A stretch of 54,542 nt of DNA from Clostridia bacterium (GTDB taxonomy: Bacteria; Bacillota; Clostridia; Acetivibrionales; DSM-27016), in contig JAOAIJ010000031.1 of NCBI GenBank assembly GCA_026414765.1, forward strand, positions 1 through 54,542. Direction: 5' to 3'. The first letter of the stretch is position 1. The number at the start of each line of letters is the position of its first letter. Positions 1 to 8,095 of this stretch are shown one piece after another. A program made the position numbers and the translations under genes. The notes below the pieces were generated by a model. The model made no database searches, was not told where the DNA came from, and saw only the letters and a list, made by a program, of their open reading frames with translations.

Positions 1-62
1 GCCCCCTTCTCTTGCTGCTTAAGAATTGCTATGATCTGCTCCTCTGTAAACCTTTTTTTCAT
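1..62 (-). CDS. IS3-family transposase OrfA, N-terminal fragment
   Basis: The first 20 codons are visible and begin MKKRFTEEQIIAILKQQEKG, the typical start of the HTH_Tnp_1 (IS3 OrfA, InsE-like) helix-turn-helix protein that binds IS ends and works with the OrfB integrase. The start is the ATG at 62-60, preceded by a good ribosome site (GGGAGGAAAGAACG). The rest of orfA and the frameshifted orfB would lie to the left of the window. Whether the element is intact cannot be said. Confidence 0.75.
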   Translation of the reverse strand, partial: MKKRFTEEQIIAILKQQEKG

Positions 63-141
63 CGTTCTTTCCTCCCGGATAATATTAATTATATCATCCG
101 GACTAACTTTGTGAATGGTATCCTTTTAGGGGAGCAGGTCA
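1..141 (-). mobile_element. Left end of an IS3-family insertion sequence, cut by the window edge
   Basis: Read on the minus strand, the segment begins with the terminal sequence TGACCTGCTCCCC (rev-comp of 129-141), which resembles the terminal inverted repeats of IS407-like IS3 elements. About 80 bases of leader follow, then a start of an IS3 orfA. The other end lies outside the window, so the inverted repeat partner and the target duplication cannot be checked. The element sits just downstream of a tRNA pair and its terminator, a common neutral landing place. Confidence 0.6.
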
Positions 142-190
142 ATGGGGCAAGGTCAGCATAATTAAGATATGTAAATTATTCTGTAAGGGT

Positions 191-225
191 AAAAACAAAA
201 AAGGCCTCAAGACCGAAGTCTTGAA
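191..225 (-). terminator. Rho-independent terminator after the tRNA genes
   Basis: On the minus strand a CAAGAC/GTCTTG stem with a TTCG tetraloop (208-223) is followed by GCC and a run of T. It lies 15 bases past the CCA end of tRNA-Thr and ends the tRNA transcript. Confidence 0.8.
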
Positions 226-239
226 ACCCTTAATTTCAC

Positions 240-315
240 TGGAGCCCTCAACCAGAATCGAACTGGTGACCTCATCCTTACCATGGATGCGCTCTGCCGA
301 CTGAGCTATGAGGGC
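240..315 (-). tRNA. tRNA-Thr (anticodon GGT)
   Basis: The minus strand folds as a full cloverleaf of 76 nt: a 7-bp acceptor stem GCCCTCA/TGAGGGC, a D arm with AGCTCAGTCGGCAGAGC, a CATCC/GGATG anticodon stem with loop ATGGTAA (anticodon GGT, threonine), a T arm ACCAG-TTCGATT-CTGGT and an encoded CCA end at 242-240. It is co-transcribed with the tRNA-Gly 13 bases upstream. Confidence 0.97.
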
Positions 316-328
316 ACAAATATGAAGT

Positions 329-402
329 TGGAGCGGGTGATGGGAATCGAACCCACGCAGTCAGCTTGGGAAGCTGATATTCTACCATTGAATTACACCC
401 GC
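329..402 (-). tRNA. tRNA-Gly (anticodon CCC)
   Basis: A 74-nt cloverleaf on the minus strand: acceptor GCGGGTG/CACCCGC, anticodon stem TCAGC/GCTGA with loop TTCCCAA (anticodon CCC, reading GGG), T arm GTGGG-TTCGATT-CCCAT and an encoded CCA. It is the first gene of a two-tRNA transcript with tRNA-Thr. Confidence 0.97.
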
Positions 403-484
403 AAGTCTAACGGATACCTTATCCAACAATTATCATCTGCAATGTCTGCTACATTTATACCCACCAATATCCGCAACGAAAGGA

Positions 485-513
485 ATTATAGCACAAATAA
501 CTTTATAAGTCCA
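485..513 (-). promoter_or_regulatory. Sigma-A-type promoter of the tRNA pair
   Basis: On the minus strand TGGACT (513-508) and a perfect TATAAT (490-485) are separated by 17 bases, about 85 bases upstream of tRNA-Gly. The -10 box is perfect; the -35 matches 4 of 6. The intergenic stretch 403-539 shows nothing else. Confidence 0.6.
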
Positions 514-539
514 GTACTTAATACCCTCATTAAATCAAA

Positions 540-1184
540 TTAAACTTTTCCTTCTTCAAGATATTTCTCCAATTTACGTTTTACTCTCTGTAGCGCGTTG
601 TCGATAGATTTTACATGCCTGTCCAGTTCCTCGGCTATCTCTTGGTAGGATTTCCCTTGAAGATACAGCGATAGCACTTCCCACTCCAGTTCGCTTAGTA
701 TTTCCCCCATCTTTACTTCGATGCCGTTGAACTCTTCGCGGTTTATAATCATTTCCTCAGGGTCGGTAATACTTTCCTCGCTTATAACATCCATAAGAGT
801 ACGGTCCGACTCTTCATCAAAAATGGGTTTATTTAAAGAAACATACGAATTTAGCGGAATATGTTTTTGTCTTGTTGCTGTCTTTATTGCAGTAATGATT
901 TGCCTGGTTATACAAAGTTCGGCAAAAGCACGGAAGGATGAGAGCTTGTCCTCGCGGAAATCCCTTATGGCTTTATAAAGACCTATCATTCCTTCCTGAA
1001 TGATATCTTCCCTATCGGCTCCTATAAGAAAATAAGTTCTTGCTTTAGCACGGACGAAGCTTTTATACTTATTGATAAGATATTCGAGGGCTCTACTATT
1101 ACCAGACCTTGCATCCTCAATTATTTCCTCATCAAGCATTGTAGTAAAGGTATGCGGCACTCCAGCTTGTGCATTTGACTTCAA
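540..1184 (-). CDS. sigH: RNA polymerase sigma factor SigH (sigma-30/sigma-H)
   Basis: Sigma-70 family factor of the SigH class, which in Firmicutes drives early sporulation and transition-state genes. The 214-residue length is close to the 218 of Bacillus subtilis SigH. Region 2 holds ALEYLINKYKSFVRAKA and the promoter-melting part REDIIQEGMIGLYKAIRDFR; region 4 holds a C-terminal helix-turn-helix (LSELEWEVLSLYLQGKSYQEIAEEL). The best start is the TTG at 1184, with AAGGGGGCG seven bases upstream; the first in-frame ATG (residue 16) has no ribosome site and would shorten the N-terminus. The neighbours yacP, rlmB and mrnC upstream give the conserved Clostridia order. Confidence 0.93.
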   Translation of the reverse strand: MKSNAQAGVPHTFTTMLDEEIIEDARSGNSRALEYLINKYKSFVRAKARTYFLIGADREDIIQEGMIGLYKAIRDFREDKLSSFRAFAELCITRQIITAIKTATRQKHIPLNSYVSLNKPIFDEESDRTLMDVISEESITDPEEMIINREEFNGIEVKMGEILSELEWEVLSLYLQGKSYQEIAEELDRHVKSIDNALQRVKRKLEKYLEEGKV

Positions 1185-1376
1185 AATAACGCCCCCTTAT
1201 ACATCTCAGTAATCAATCAAATTTGTTAAAAGTTTATAATAATCCAAATACCAGCATTAAGGAAATTTGTATCAATAAGCAAGTACATCCGTAACAATAA
1301 GGCCAAAAAAGCATATCGCAAGCCCGGAAAAGGCTACACATCCATAATTATATTTAAGAGGACGTGATGTGTCAAG

Positions 1377-1886
1377 CTAAAACTTACTCCTTCGCATCTT
1401 TTCAAGCTTTTCAAGCAGTTCCGGCTTTAGGTTTGACATTATGGTATTATCTTTAGCACCTGCATTTGTTATGTTTACCTTAAGATTATTTCCCGCCTGG
1501 CGCAGTTCTGATCTCAATTCTCTTGGCAAAACCCTTATACCGCCCTTGCGCAGAATCATAGTCTGTTCCAGATAATCTGCCGTTACAACTCTGATGGTAT
1601 GAATATTTCCCAAGTTGTATACAAACTTCTCTATATAGTTATCGGCAGTTTCATTCTCTTTTGTATATATAACTGTCAGGTTATCATAATTTTCCTTTTT
1701 CTCCTGACTTCCTTTTACAAGATGAGCGTCAAAGACAACCACTATATTATTCTTTTTATAGCCTTGATAATTTGACAGGATATCAAGCAGCTTGAGTCTG
1801 CAATCCTCCAGGGAGTCTGCACTGGGATCAAACAGATCGCTCCAAGCATTTATTACGTTGTAGCCGTCAATAACTAAATACTCCAT
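1377..1886 (-). CDS. yacP: NYN-domain ribonuclease of the YacP/Rae1 family
   Basis: A 169-residue NYN (PIN-like) nuclease. The N-terminal MEYLVIDGYNVINAW carries the first catalytic Asp, VVVFDAH the second, and ETADNYIEKF plus VVTADYLEQ the remaining acidic cluster expected for this fold. In B. subtilis the homologue Rae1 enters the ribosomal A site and cuts mRNA in the context of translation; that role is transferred from the family. A clear ribosome site (GGAAGATGGGTTC) precedes the ATG. The gene lies between sigH and rlmB on the same strand, as in many Firmicutes. Confidence 0.88.
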   Translation of the reverse strand: MEYLVIDGYNVINAWSDLFDPSADSLEDCRLKLLDILSNYQGYKKNNIVVVFDAHLVKGSQEKKENYDNLTVIYTKENETADNYIEKFVYNLGNIHTIRVVTADYLEQTMILRKGGIRVLPRELRSELRQAGNNLKVNITNAGAKDNTIMSNLKPELLEKLEKMRRSKF

Positions 1887-2076
1887 GAACCCATCTTCCT
1901 AACAAAAATAAAGAACCAAGTCCTCATCCTGCAGTCTTATTACTTGGTTCCCAATTATGTGATAACTGACATATCTGTATTATAATCGTTTTAAAGCTAA
2001 TTTCCAACAATAAATCCTGGCTGAATTTACTTAGTCTGAAAAAGCTGCCTTTTTTAGTTATGTATGAACCTTTTTA

Positions 2077-2895
2077 TCAGCCTCTCTGCCTGAGCACCTC
2101 AAACATGACAACAGCCCCTGCTACAGCTGCATTCAGCGAGGATATCCGGCCTTTCATAGGAATATTTACAATAAAATCACATTTCTCACTGACAAGCTTT
2201 CCCATACCTTCTCCCTCACTGCCTATAACCAGTGCAATAGCGCCTTTCAAATCATTCTTGAAGAAAGGCTTTTCACCTGATACATCTGTACCCACAACCC
2301 ATATATTTTGCTTTTTAAGGTAATCAATAGTCTGAGCAAGGTTAGTTACACGGGCAACAGGCACATACTCGACAGCACCTGCTGAAGCTTTTGAAACTGT
2401 AGCAGTTAGTCCTATCGACCTTCTTTTTGGTATCACTACTCCATGCGCTCCTACAGCATCAGCTGTTCTTAATATAGACCCAAGATTATGAGGGTCGGTA
2501 ATTTCATCCAGCAAAACTATGAAAGGAGGTTCTCCTCTCTCTTCAGCAATTTTCAAAATATCATCCACTTCTACATATTCCTTTACTGCTACAAAAGCAA
2601 TAACCCCCTGATGCGAATGTGTCTGGGATAAATTGTCAAGCTTGACCCTATCTACCTCCTGAAGAACTATACCTTTTTCTTTTGCCAGAGCTATAATCTG
2701 CTTTATTGACCCTTCCCTTTCTCCTTTGGCAACAAAAATCTTATTTATGGAACGTTCCGACCTTAATGCCTCCATTACAGAGTTCCGTCCCTCAAGCTTA
2801 TCCAGTCCCTCATTTACTTCTTCTCTTTCAGGCTTAAAACCTGTATTTTGTCTTATGCCCTCCCTGTTAGGCATTCTCTCTTTTTTATATGGCAT
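2077..2895 (-). CDS. rlmB: 23S rRNA (guanosine-2'-O-)-methyltransferase RlmB, SpoU/TrmH family
   Basis: SPOUT methyltransferase. After a basic N-terminal tail of about 37 residues comes the SpoU substrate-binding domain (EGRNSVMEALRS...INKIFVAKGE) and then the knotted catalytic domain with its three motifs: LLDEITDPHNLGSILRTADAVGAHGVVIP (motif 1), ALVIGSEGEGM (motif 2) and IPMKGRISSLNAAVAGAVVMFE (motif 3). RlmB methylates G2251 in the peptidyl-transferase P loop of 23S rRNA. The longer reading frame starts with a GTG abutting the ribosome site; the ATG nine bases further in, with AAAGGAAG correctly spaced, is preferred (272 residues). Confidence 0.9.
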   Translation of the reverse strand: MPYKKERMPNREGIRQNTGFKPEREEVNEGLDKLEGRNSVMEALRSERSINKIFVAKGEREGSIKQIIALAKEKGIVLQEVDRVKLDNLSQTHSHQGVIAFVAVKEYVEVDDILKIAEERGEPPFIVLLDEITDPHNLGSILRTADAVGAHGVVIPKRRSIGLTATVSKASAGAVEYVPVARVTNLAQTIDYLKKQNIWVVGTDVSGEKPFFKNDLKGAIALVIGSEGEGMGKLVSEKCDFIVNIPMKGRISSLNAAVAGAVVMFEVLRQRG

Positions 2896-3025
2896 CCGAT
2901 ACACTTCCTTTATTATATATTACACTTTACATTTATCATGCCCACTGCAAGCATAAAAATAACCAGTCATTTCCCTGGTTACGGTTAACAAAAAAATTGG
3001 AACTATACAACAGAATAGTCCAAAC

Positions 3026-3448
3026 TTACTTATCCGAAACAGACAAGCTCAGAATCTGCATTAACCGGCTAATATCCTTTTTCAGATATAAATACCCTAT
3101 AAGCGACTCAAATCCTGTGGCATATTTGTATTCTGTAACATCAGCGTTTTTAGGTATGGTTCCGGATTTTGCATTTCTTCCCCGTCTTACAATATCCTGT
3201 TCTTCCTGAGTCAAGTGTTCCAGAAGTTTATGTACTATATCTGACTGTGCTTTCGCCTTTACATACTCAATAGAATATTTATGAAGCTTGTGTACCGGCG
3301 CATTGCTCTTACTTACCAGCAAAGTGCGCACAAACACCTCATATACGGCATCCCCTATATATGCAAGTACCAAGGGGTTATACTGGCCTGCATCCTTTTC
3401 AATTGTCTTAAACCCATCCGACACACTTTTGAAAAAATCATTCAGCAT
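3026..3448 (-). CDS. mrnC: Mini-ribonuclease III (MrnC)
   Basis: About 140 residues made of only the RNase III catalytic domain, with no double-stranded RNA-binding domain. The signature LVLAYIGDAVYEVFVRTLL holds the catalytic Asp, and DVTEYKYATGFESLIGYLYL holds the second acidic cluster. Mini-III matures 23S rRNA ends in B. subtilis. The longest frame begins with a TTG (3460) right next to the purine-rich site; I prefer the ATG at 3448. It lies upstream of rlmB, 130 bases away, on the same strand. Confidence 0.9.
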   Translation of the reverse strand: MLNDFFKSVSDGFKTIEKDAGQYNPLVLAYIGDAVYEVFVRTLLVSKSNAPVHKLHKYSIEYVKAKAQSDIVHKLLEHLTQEEQDIVRRGRNAKSGTIPKNADVTEYKYATGFESLIGYLYLKKDISRLMQILSLSVSDK

Positions 3449-3647
3449 TAAGATTATCAACCTTATAATATTTGTAATTATTTTATTCCAGCTATAAACA
3501 GCAATAGTTTTTTACTATTTTCATATTATATACCATGAAAAAGGACAAGTAAACATTTACGGTTGTTCGACTTTCTTCTAACTTTAGGCTAACTTAACCG
3601 CTTGTGTGGTTTTCGTAAAATTTATAGATTGAACAGCCGCTACAAAA

Positions 3648-3684
3648 ATCAAAAAAGGGGATTGTCGTCGTACAATCCCCTTTG
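3648..3684 (-). terminator. Terminator of the cysE-cysS operon
   Basis: A 12-bp perfect stem AAAGGGGATTGT/ACAATCCCCTTT with a 6-nt loop, followed on the minus strand by a T run. It ends the cysES transcript 60 bases after the cysS stop. The rest of 3449-3745 shows nothing else recognisable. Confidence 0.9.
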
Positions 3685-3745
3685 ATCAATTTGCTATATC
3701 TGGCAAACCATTAGTTTCAGCTATTTTATATATCCCACAGCATGA

Positions 3746-5146
3746 CTATGCTCTTTTCCACTTTACCCCCTGCGGTGTATCTTCAAGGATTATACCCATT
3801 TCTTTAAGCCTATCTCTGATTTCATCTGCCAGCTTCCAGTTCTTTTCCTTCCTTGCCTGCTGTCTTTGACTGATCAGGTCTTCTACTTCACTTTCAAGGC
3901 TGCTCTCTTTTTTCTGAGCTATACCCAAAACACCGGTAAGTTCCATAATAAGTGAATAGCTGAAGTCAATAATAGCTTCGGAAGGATTTGACACCGAAGT
4001 TATATTTGAATTCACTTCCCTTACTATGTCAAAGATTGCCGCAATACCATCTGCGGTATTCAAATCATCATCCATTGCAGCAGTAAACTTTTGTTTCAGA
4101 CTAAGCAGTACGGAACTGAATTCCCTTTCGCTTTGTGTCATTTCAGCATCTGCCGCATGAGCCTTCAAGTGTTGCAAGTTATTCAGACAGTTATATATTC
4201 TCTCAAGCCCGTTTCTTGCCTGTTCCAAAAGCTCGGCACTGAAATTTATGGGACTTCTGTAGTGTGCTAAAAGCATAAAGAACCTGATTACCTCATAATC
4301 AAATTTTTCTGCGATATCTCTTACAGTAAAAAAATTGCCTGCAGACTTTGACATTTTCTCATTATTTACATTGATAAAACCATTGTGTATCCAGTACCTC
4401 GCGAAAGGCTTACCGCTTGCAGCTTCGCTCTGTGCAATCTCATTTTCATGGTGAGGAAATATCAAATCCTGACCGCCACTGTGAATGTCTATTGTCTCAC
4501 CAAGATATTTATTAGCCATAGCTGAGCATTCAATATGCCAGCCTGGCCTGCCTTTCCCCCACGGGCTGTCCCACGCAGGTTCTCCAGGTTTTTGAGCCTT
4601 CCACAGCGCAAAATCCATAGGGTCTTGTTTTCTATCATCCACATCTATTCTGGAACCCAGCTCGAGCTCCTCCAGATTGTGATGCGACAGTTTTCCATAG
4701 TCCCTAAACTTTTTAGTACTGAAATATACATCCCCGTCTACTGCATATGCAAAGCCTTTCTCTTCCAGAGTCTTAATCAACTGAATGATAGCATCTATAT
4801 TCTCAGTAGCTTTTGGGTGTTCTGTGGCTTCTCCTATCCCAAGTCCTTTTGCATCCACAAAGTATTCTTTTATAAACCTGTCCGCCAGTTCCTTTACCGT
4901 TATTCCTTCCTCATTTGCTCTCTTTATCATCTTGTCATCTATATCAGTAAAGTTCTGTACAAACTTAACACCATATCCTTTATAGGACAGGTATCTTCTC
5001 AATGTATCGAATATGATAAACGGTCTTGCATTTCCAATGTGAAAAAAGTTGTAGACTGTAGGCCCGCAAGAATACATTCTGACTTCATTCTTGTCTGTAG
5101 GTATAAATTCTTCCTTTTTTCTTGTCAATGTATTGTAAAGTTTCAT
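3746..5146 (-). CDS. cysS: Cysteinyl-tRNA synthetase
   Basis: Class I aminoacyl-tRNA synthetase that charges tRNA-Cys, 466 residues (the usual size). It shows the zinc-binding Cys in [10 protein letters not shown], the HIGH motif as [10 protein letters not shown], the zinc ligands in WHIECSAM...[15 protein letters not shown] and the KMSKS loop as [10 protein letters not shown], followed by a DALR anticodon-binding domain and the C-terminal [14 protein letters not shown] helix. The ATG has GGGGATTTATTTTAG before it. It follows cysE by 31 bases and shares its T-box leader. Confidence 0.97.
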   Translation of the reverse strand: MKLYNTLTRKKEEFIPTDKNEVRMYSCGPTVYNFFHIGNARPFIIFDTLRRYLSYKGYGVKFVQNFTDIDDKMIKRANEEGITVKELADRFIKEYFVDAKGLGIGEATEHPKATENIDAIIQLIKTLEEKGFAYAVDGDVYFSTKKFRDYGKLSHHNLEELELGSRIDVDDRKQDPMDFALWKAQKPGEPAWDSPWGKGRPGWHIECSAMANKYLGETIDIHSGGQDLIFPHHENEIAQSEAASGKPFARYWIHNGFINVNNEKMSKSAGNFFTVRDIAEKFDYEVIRFFMLLAHYRSPINFSAELLEQARNGLERIYNCLNNLQHLKAHAADAEMTQSEREFSSVLLSLKQKFTAAMDDDLNTADGIAAIFDIVREVNSNITSVSNPSEAIIDFSYSLIMELTGVLGIAQKKESSLESEVEDLISQRQQARKEKNWKLADEIRDRLKEMGIILEDTPQGVKWKRA

Positions 5147-5177
5147 CTAAAATAAATCCCCTTCCGTCTTCCTGATC

Positions 5178-5840
5178 CTATTGCCGGTCTTCGCTTTTGC
5201 AGACAGCCTTTTCATTTACTGTGTTTTCCAGATGTTCAAGCCTCATAAGCAGCTTGCATAATTCCTGAGCAACCGGATCCGGGTTGTGTATCTGATCCAG
5301 TTCTATAGATGGTGCTATTCTTACATTGCCTCTCCTTACTGCCCTTCCAGGAACCCCCACAACTGTAGTATTGGGCTCTACCTCACTTAGCACAACTGAG
5401 TTTGCTCCTATTCTTGAATTATCCCCGACCTTGAATGGTCCGAGAATTTTCACCCCTGCACTGATCAAAACATTATTACCGATAGTAGGGTGTCTTTTCC
5501 CTTTATCCTTCCCGGTTCCTCCGAGAGTAGCACCATGATAAATAGTGCAGTTGTCACCGATCTCAGCTGTTTCTCCAATAACTACTCCCATACCGTGGTC
5601 AATAAAGAGTCCTCTTCCGATTACAGCTCCGGGATGTATCTCTATTCCGGTAATAAATCTGGAAATCTGTGATACAAGTCTTGCTAAAAAAGACATTTTC
5701 TTATTGTAAAACCAGTGGGCAAAACGATGAAAGAATATCGCATGAAATCCCGGATACAGCAACATTACCTCAAGAGTTCCCTTTGCAGCAGGATCCCTCT
5801 CTGCAATTGACCTGGCATCGTATAAAAGTTCTTTAAACAT
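5178..5840 (-). CDS. cysE: Serine O-acetyltransferase
   Basis: Makes O-acetylserine from serine and acetyl-CoA, the first step of cysteine synthesis. An N-terminal helical region ([38 protein letters not shown]) is followed by a left-handed beta helix of hexapeptide repeats ([22 protein letters not shown]...GATLGGTGK) holding the catalytic Asp-His pair. I set the start at the ATG at 5840 because GCGGAGGTGGGTC sits directly before it; a longer frame to 5861 lacks a ribosome site. Length 220 residues fits the short Firmicute CysE. It is the first gene of a cysE-cysS operon under T-box control. Confidence 0.95.
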   Translation of the reverse strand: MFKELLYDARSIAERDPAAKGTLEVMLLYPGFHAIFFHRFAHWFYNKKMSFLARLVSQISRFITGIEIHPGAVIGRGLFIDHGMGVVIGETAEIGDNCTIYHGATLGGTGKDKGKRHPTIGNNVLISAGVKILGPFKVGDNSRIGANSVVLSEVEPNTTVVGVPGRAVRRGNVRIAPSIELDQIHNPDPVAQELCKLLMRLEHLENTVNEKAVCKSEDRQ

Positions 5841-5918
5841 GACCCACCTCCGCAAAAACATTTTGACTACTCCCTTGTGAGGGATAAAAATTAAGTTCAG
5901 CTTTGACCCTTAACCTGC

Positions 5919-6190
5919 AAAAAAATAAAACCCACTTCTATAAATATATATTATAGAGGCGGGGTTAATCGCGGTTCCACTCTAATTCAAGGACATCCTT
6001 CTTAATGACAATAATTCTTTTATTGTACTCTGCATAACGGTGCTTCTCCGTGAAAGCCTACTTTATATGTTCAGCTTCAGATTCATGGGTGCACTTCCCT
6101 TATATACATACCTGAAACTGCTTTCAGCCTTTTGGCAGTCCCTCTCTTAAGGTGTATCCAAGATACTCTACCCATTCATTACCTTTATCA
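5919..6190 (-). promoter_or_regulatory. T-box leader of cysE-cysS, cysteine specifier
   Basis: The minus strand carries the T-box core AGAGTGGAACCGCG (near 5970-5983), which contains the tRNA-CCA-binding bulge. Upstream is a Stem I with AGAGAG and a specifier region GGAAGTGCACCC whose specifier reads TGC, cysteine (6093-6091). Downstream is a terminator hairpin CCCGCCTCTATAA/TTATAGAAGTGGG followed by T-rich sequence (5964-5919). Uncharged tRNA-Cys would stabilise the antiterminator and switch on cysteine synthesis and tRNA-Cys charging together. A TATAGT box near 6190 may be the promoter -10; its -35 is weak. Confidence 0.92.
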
Positions 6191-6390
6191 CTATATAATT
6201 TCTTTAATTTTAACAAATAAAACATTTTAAGTAAATAATAATTTAAGCAATTATGTAATATATATTTTACCCGTTTTTATGATTAATAAATCAATTTGTA
6301 TATTTTCAACCTAAAAAAGTTTTGAAATAATGTAACTTTTATTCATATCATATACCTGAATAAACATCTGTTAAAAAATCAATAATATAT

Positions 6391-6420
6391 TTGAATGAAG
6401 ATTGTAATTCTACCTATATT
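6391..6420 (+). promoter_or_regulatory. Probable promoter of the 6463 gene
   Basis: TTGAAT (6391-6396) and TATATT (6415-6420) are 18 bases apart, 42 bases before the ATG. The stretch 6200-6390 between this and the T-box is very AT-rich and shows nothing else. Confidence 0.5.
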
Positions 6421-6462
6421 ACAATCCTTTACTCTAGGCCAACTTTGAAAGGATGTGATTAA

Positions 6463-6831
6463 ATGGCTGATCAATACAATGGAACAAGAACCGCCGCATC
6501 CGGTGCAACCCACTTCATAATAAGATTACTTGTAGGAGCTATAGTACTAGCTATTACGGCAGCTTTAACACCCGGATTCAGAATATCCAACATCTGGTCA
6601 CTTATTATAGCATCTGCTGTACTAGCGGGACTGGATTATTTAGCATCCAGGCTACTTGGACTGAATGCATCTCCTTTCGGCAGAGGTATTACCGGTTTTA
6701 TTATGGCAGCCGTAATAATATACTTAACTTCAGCGCTCGTTGCAGGTTTTGATGTATCTATATGGGGCGCAATCATTGGCGCACTGGTATACGGTATAGT
6801 CGATGCAATTATTCCAGGCAAAGCTATGTGA
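6463..6831 (+). CDS. Small membrane protein of the phage-holin-4-2/YvlD family
   Basis: A 122-residue protein with four predicted membrane helices (about residues 18-38, 44-62, 74-94 and 97-117), rich in Ala, Gly and Ile, matching the Phage_holin_4_2 (YvlD) family of bacterial chromosomal proteins. Function is unknown for most members; B. subtilis YvlD is linked to cell-envelope stress. A good ribosome site (GGATGTGATTAA) precedes the ATG. It is a single-gene unit with its own promoter and terminator, so a phage origin is not indicated. Confidence 0.75.
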   Translation: MADQYNGTRTAASGATHFIIRLLVGAIVLAITAALTPGFRISNIWSLIIASAVLAGLDYLASRLLGLNASPFGRGITGFIMAAVIIYLTSALVAGFDVSIWGAIIGALVYGIVDAIIPGKAM

Positions 6832-6847
6832 CCGATATATCAAATGA

Positions 6848-6882
6848 ATAAAAAGGGATAGTGAGAGCTATCCCTTTTTGCC
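6848..6882. terminator. Bidirectional terminator between 6463 and the convergent 6917 gene
   Basis: Perfect stem AAAAGGGATAG/CTATCCCTTTTT (6851-6879) with a short loop. It gives a T run on the plus strand and T-rich sequence on the minus strand. Confidence 0.85.
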
Positions 6883-6916
6883 TTAGCAAATATTGCAATA
6901 CTAAGATTTCACGTTT

Positions 6917-7849
6917 TTAGTGTCCATGGTGATGATGATTGTCCATTCCTTCGTGCATATCCTGCTGTGCTTCTAGTGCGCCCGGAAAATCAAAAATCTG
7001 AGGAGGGAAGAATTCATCCACAGGGAACTCGATTGTCTCAAATAATTCACATGGGTTTTCTTCAGTAGCAGCTACGCACTCTTTATTTGGTACACAGTAA
7101 TCAAATGCCGGTATTACAAGCTGCACAAATCTAACCAGCTTAATAATGGAGAATAATCCAAGTGTAACGACAACTCTTCTGCGTGCAAAATCATCATCCA
7201 ATATACCTTCTATGTCATCTACATCATCGTCGTCATCATCAAACAAATCGGCAACATTCCTTGGCATCTGGTCTACACAGCAGCAGTGGTCATCAAATTT
7301 TTCACAGATTTCCTCAATCCTTGCGTTTAAGGCAATAGGTTCTGCAACTTCCACTTTGGAAATCGGCAGATTATCCTGTTGCAATCTTGATCTGACAGGA
7401 TCATCAATACCGCCTTCTACATAGTGAGCTTTAAAGATTTTTACACTACCTTCGGAACCGAAAAGTATAACTTTCTTATCATATAAAACCAAGCCGTTTT
7501 TTGTAATAACTCTTGTTCCACCGTTTCTTCTCGGTACAAAGAAGTCAAGAGTAACCCTGATAAAGTACTTAATGTCAACTGTATAAAACCCCCTCTTAAA
7601 AGGTACAGGTTCAATATCAGCGTATACATCCACTACTTCGGCTCTTCTGGCCTTTACATTGATAGCCCTATGTATTATTCTCCTTATGCAGTCAGTATTT
7701 CTGAATAAAACTCTTGCGTTTTCTATACAGTCTTTTTCTCTACAGGAGTCGAATACTTTTTCTACCTGTATGCAAACAGCTTCCCTGATTTTGCAAAGAT
7801 CTCTTTCGCAAATCAGACCGGCAACAACTTTGTCATGCTCGTGACCCAT
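6917..7849 (-). CDS. Conserved Asp/Cys-rich clostridial protein, possibly spore-coat related
   Basis: I do not recognise a named domain. The 310-residue product has a central beta-rich region (residues about 70-160), a cluster DDHCCCVDQ, a run of seven Asp (LFDDDDDDVDD) and a natural His-rich tail NHHHHGH. Eleven or more Cys residues, many in the first 60 residues as paired CxnC, suggest metal binding or disulfide crosslinking. Such compositions are common in clostridial spore-surface proteins, but that is inference. The start at 7849 follows GGGGATGTGAGT; a longer frame begins 21 bases upstream inside this ribosome site. Confidence 0.6.
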   Translation of the reverse strand: MGHEHDKVVAGLICERDLCKIREAVCIQVEKVFDSCREKDCIENARVLFRNTDCIRRIIHRAINVKARRAEVVDVYADIEPVPFKRGFYTVDIKYFIRVTLDFFVPRRNGGTRVITKNGLVLYDKKVILFGSEGSVKIFKAHYVEGGIDDPVRSRLQQDNLPISKVEVAEPIALNARIEEICEKFDDHCCCVDQMPRNVADLFDDDDDDVDDIEGILDDDFARRRVVVTLGLFSIIKLVRFVQLVIPAFDYCVPNKECVAATEENPCELFETIEFPVDEFFPPQIFDFPGALEAQQDMHEGMDNHHHHGH

Positions 7850-8095
7850 ACTCACATCCCCTTTCTTCATGTTCTCTATTGTGTTTTAAATTCACTGTCA
7901 ATTACATAATATGTTATTACTGTTTTTTGTGATACAACGCACGATGGAATTTAATAATTTTTATTTTTGAATTATTAACCCAAACAAAAGATAAAATCTA
8001 TTTTAAAATCATATAAATGTAATGCGAGGGTGAAGGATAGAGTTAAGGGGGTTCTTCCAGGCTTGCTTCGCATTAATATAGAAAGGTTGAGCAAA

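Noticed and set aside
283-543. ORF reading through both tRNA genes
   Set aside because: It is antisense to the tRNAs.
4535-5155. Plus-strand ORF of 206 codons
   Set aside because: It is the mirror of cysS, whose motifs are complete on the minus strand.
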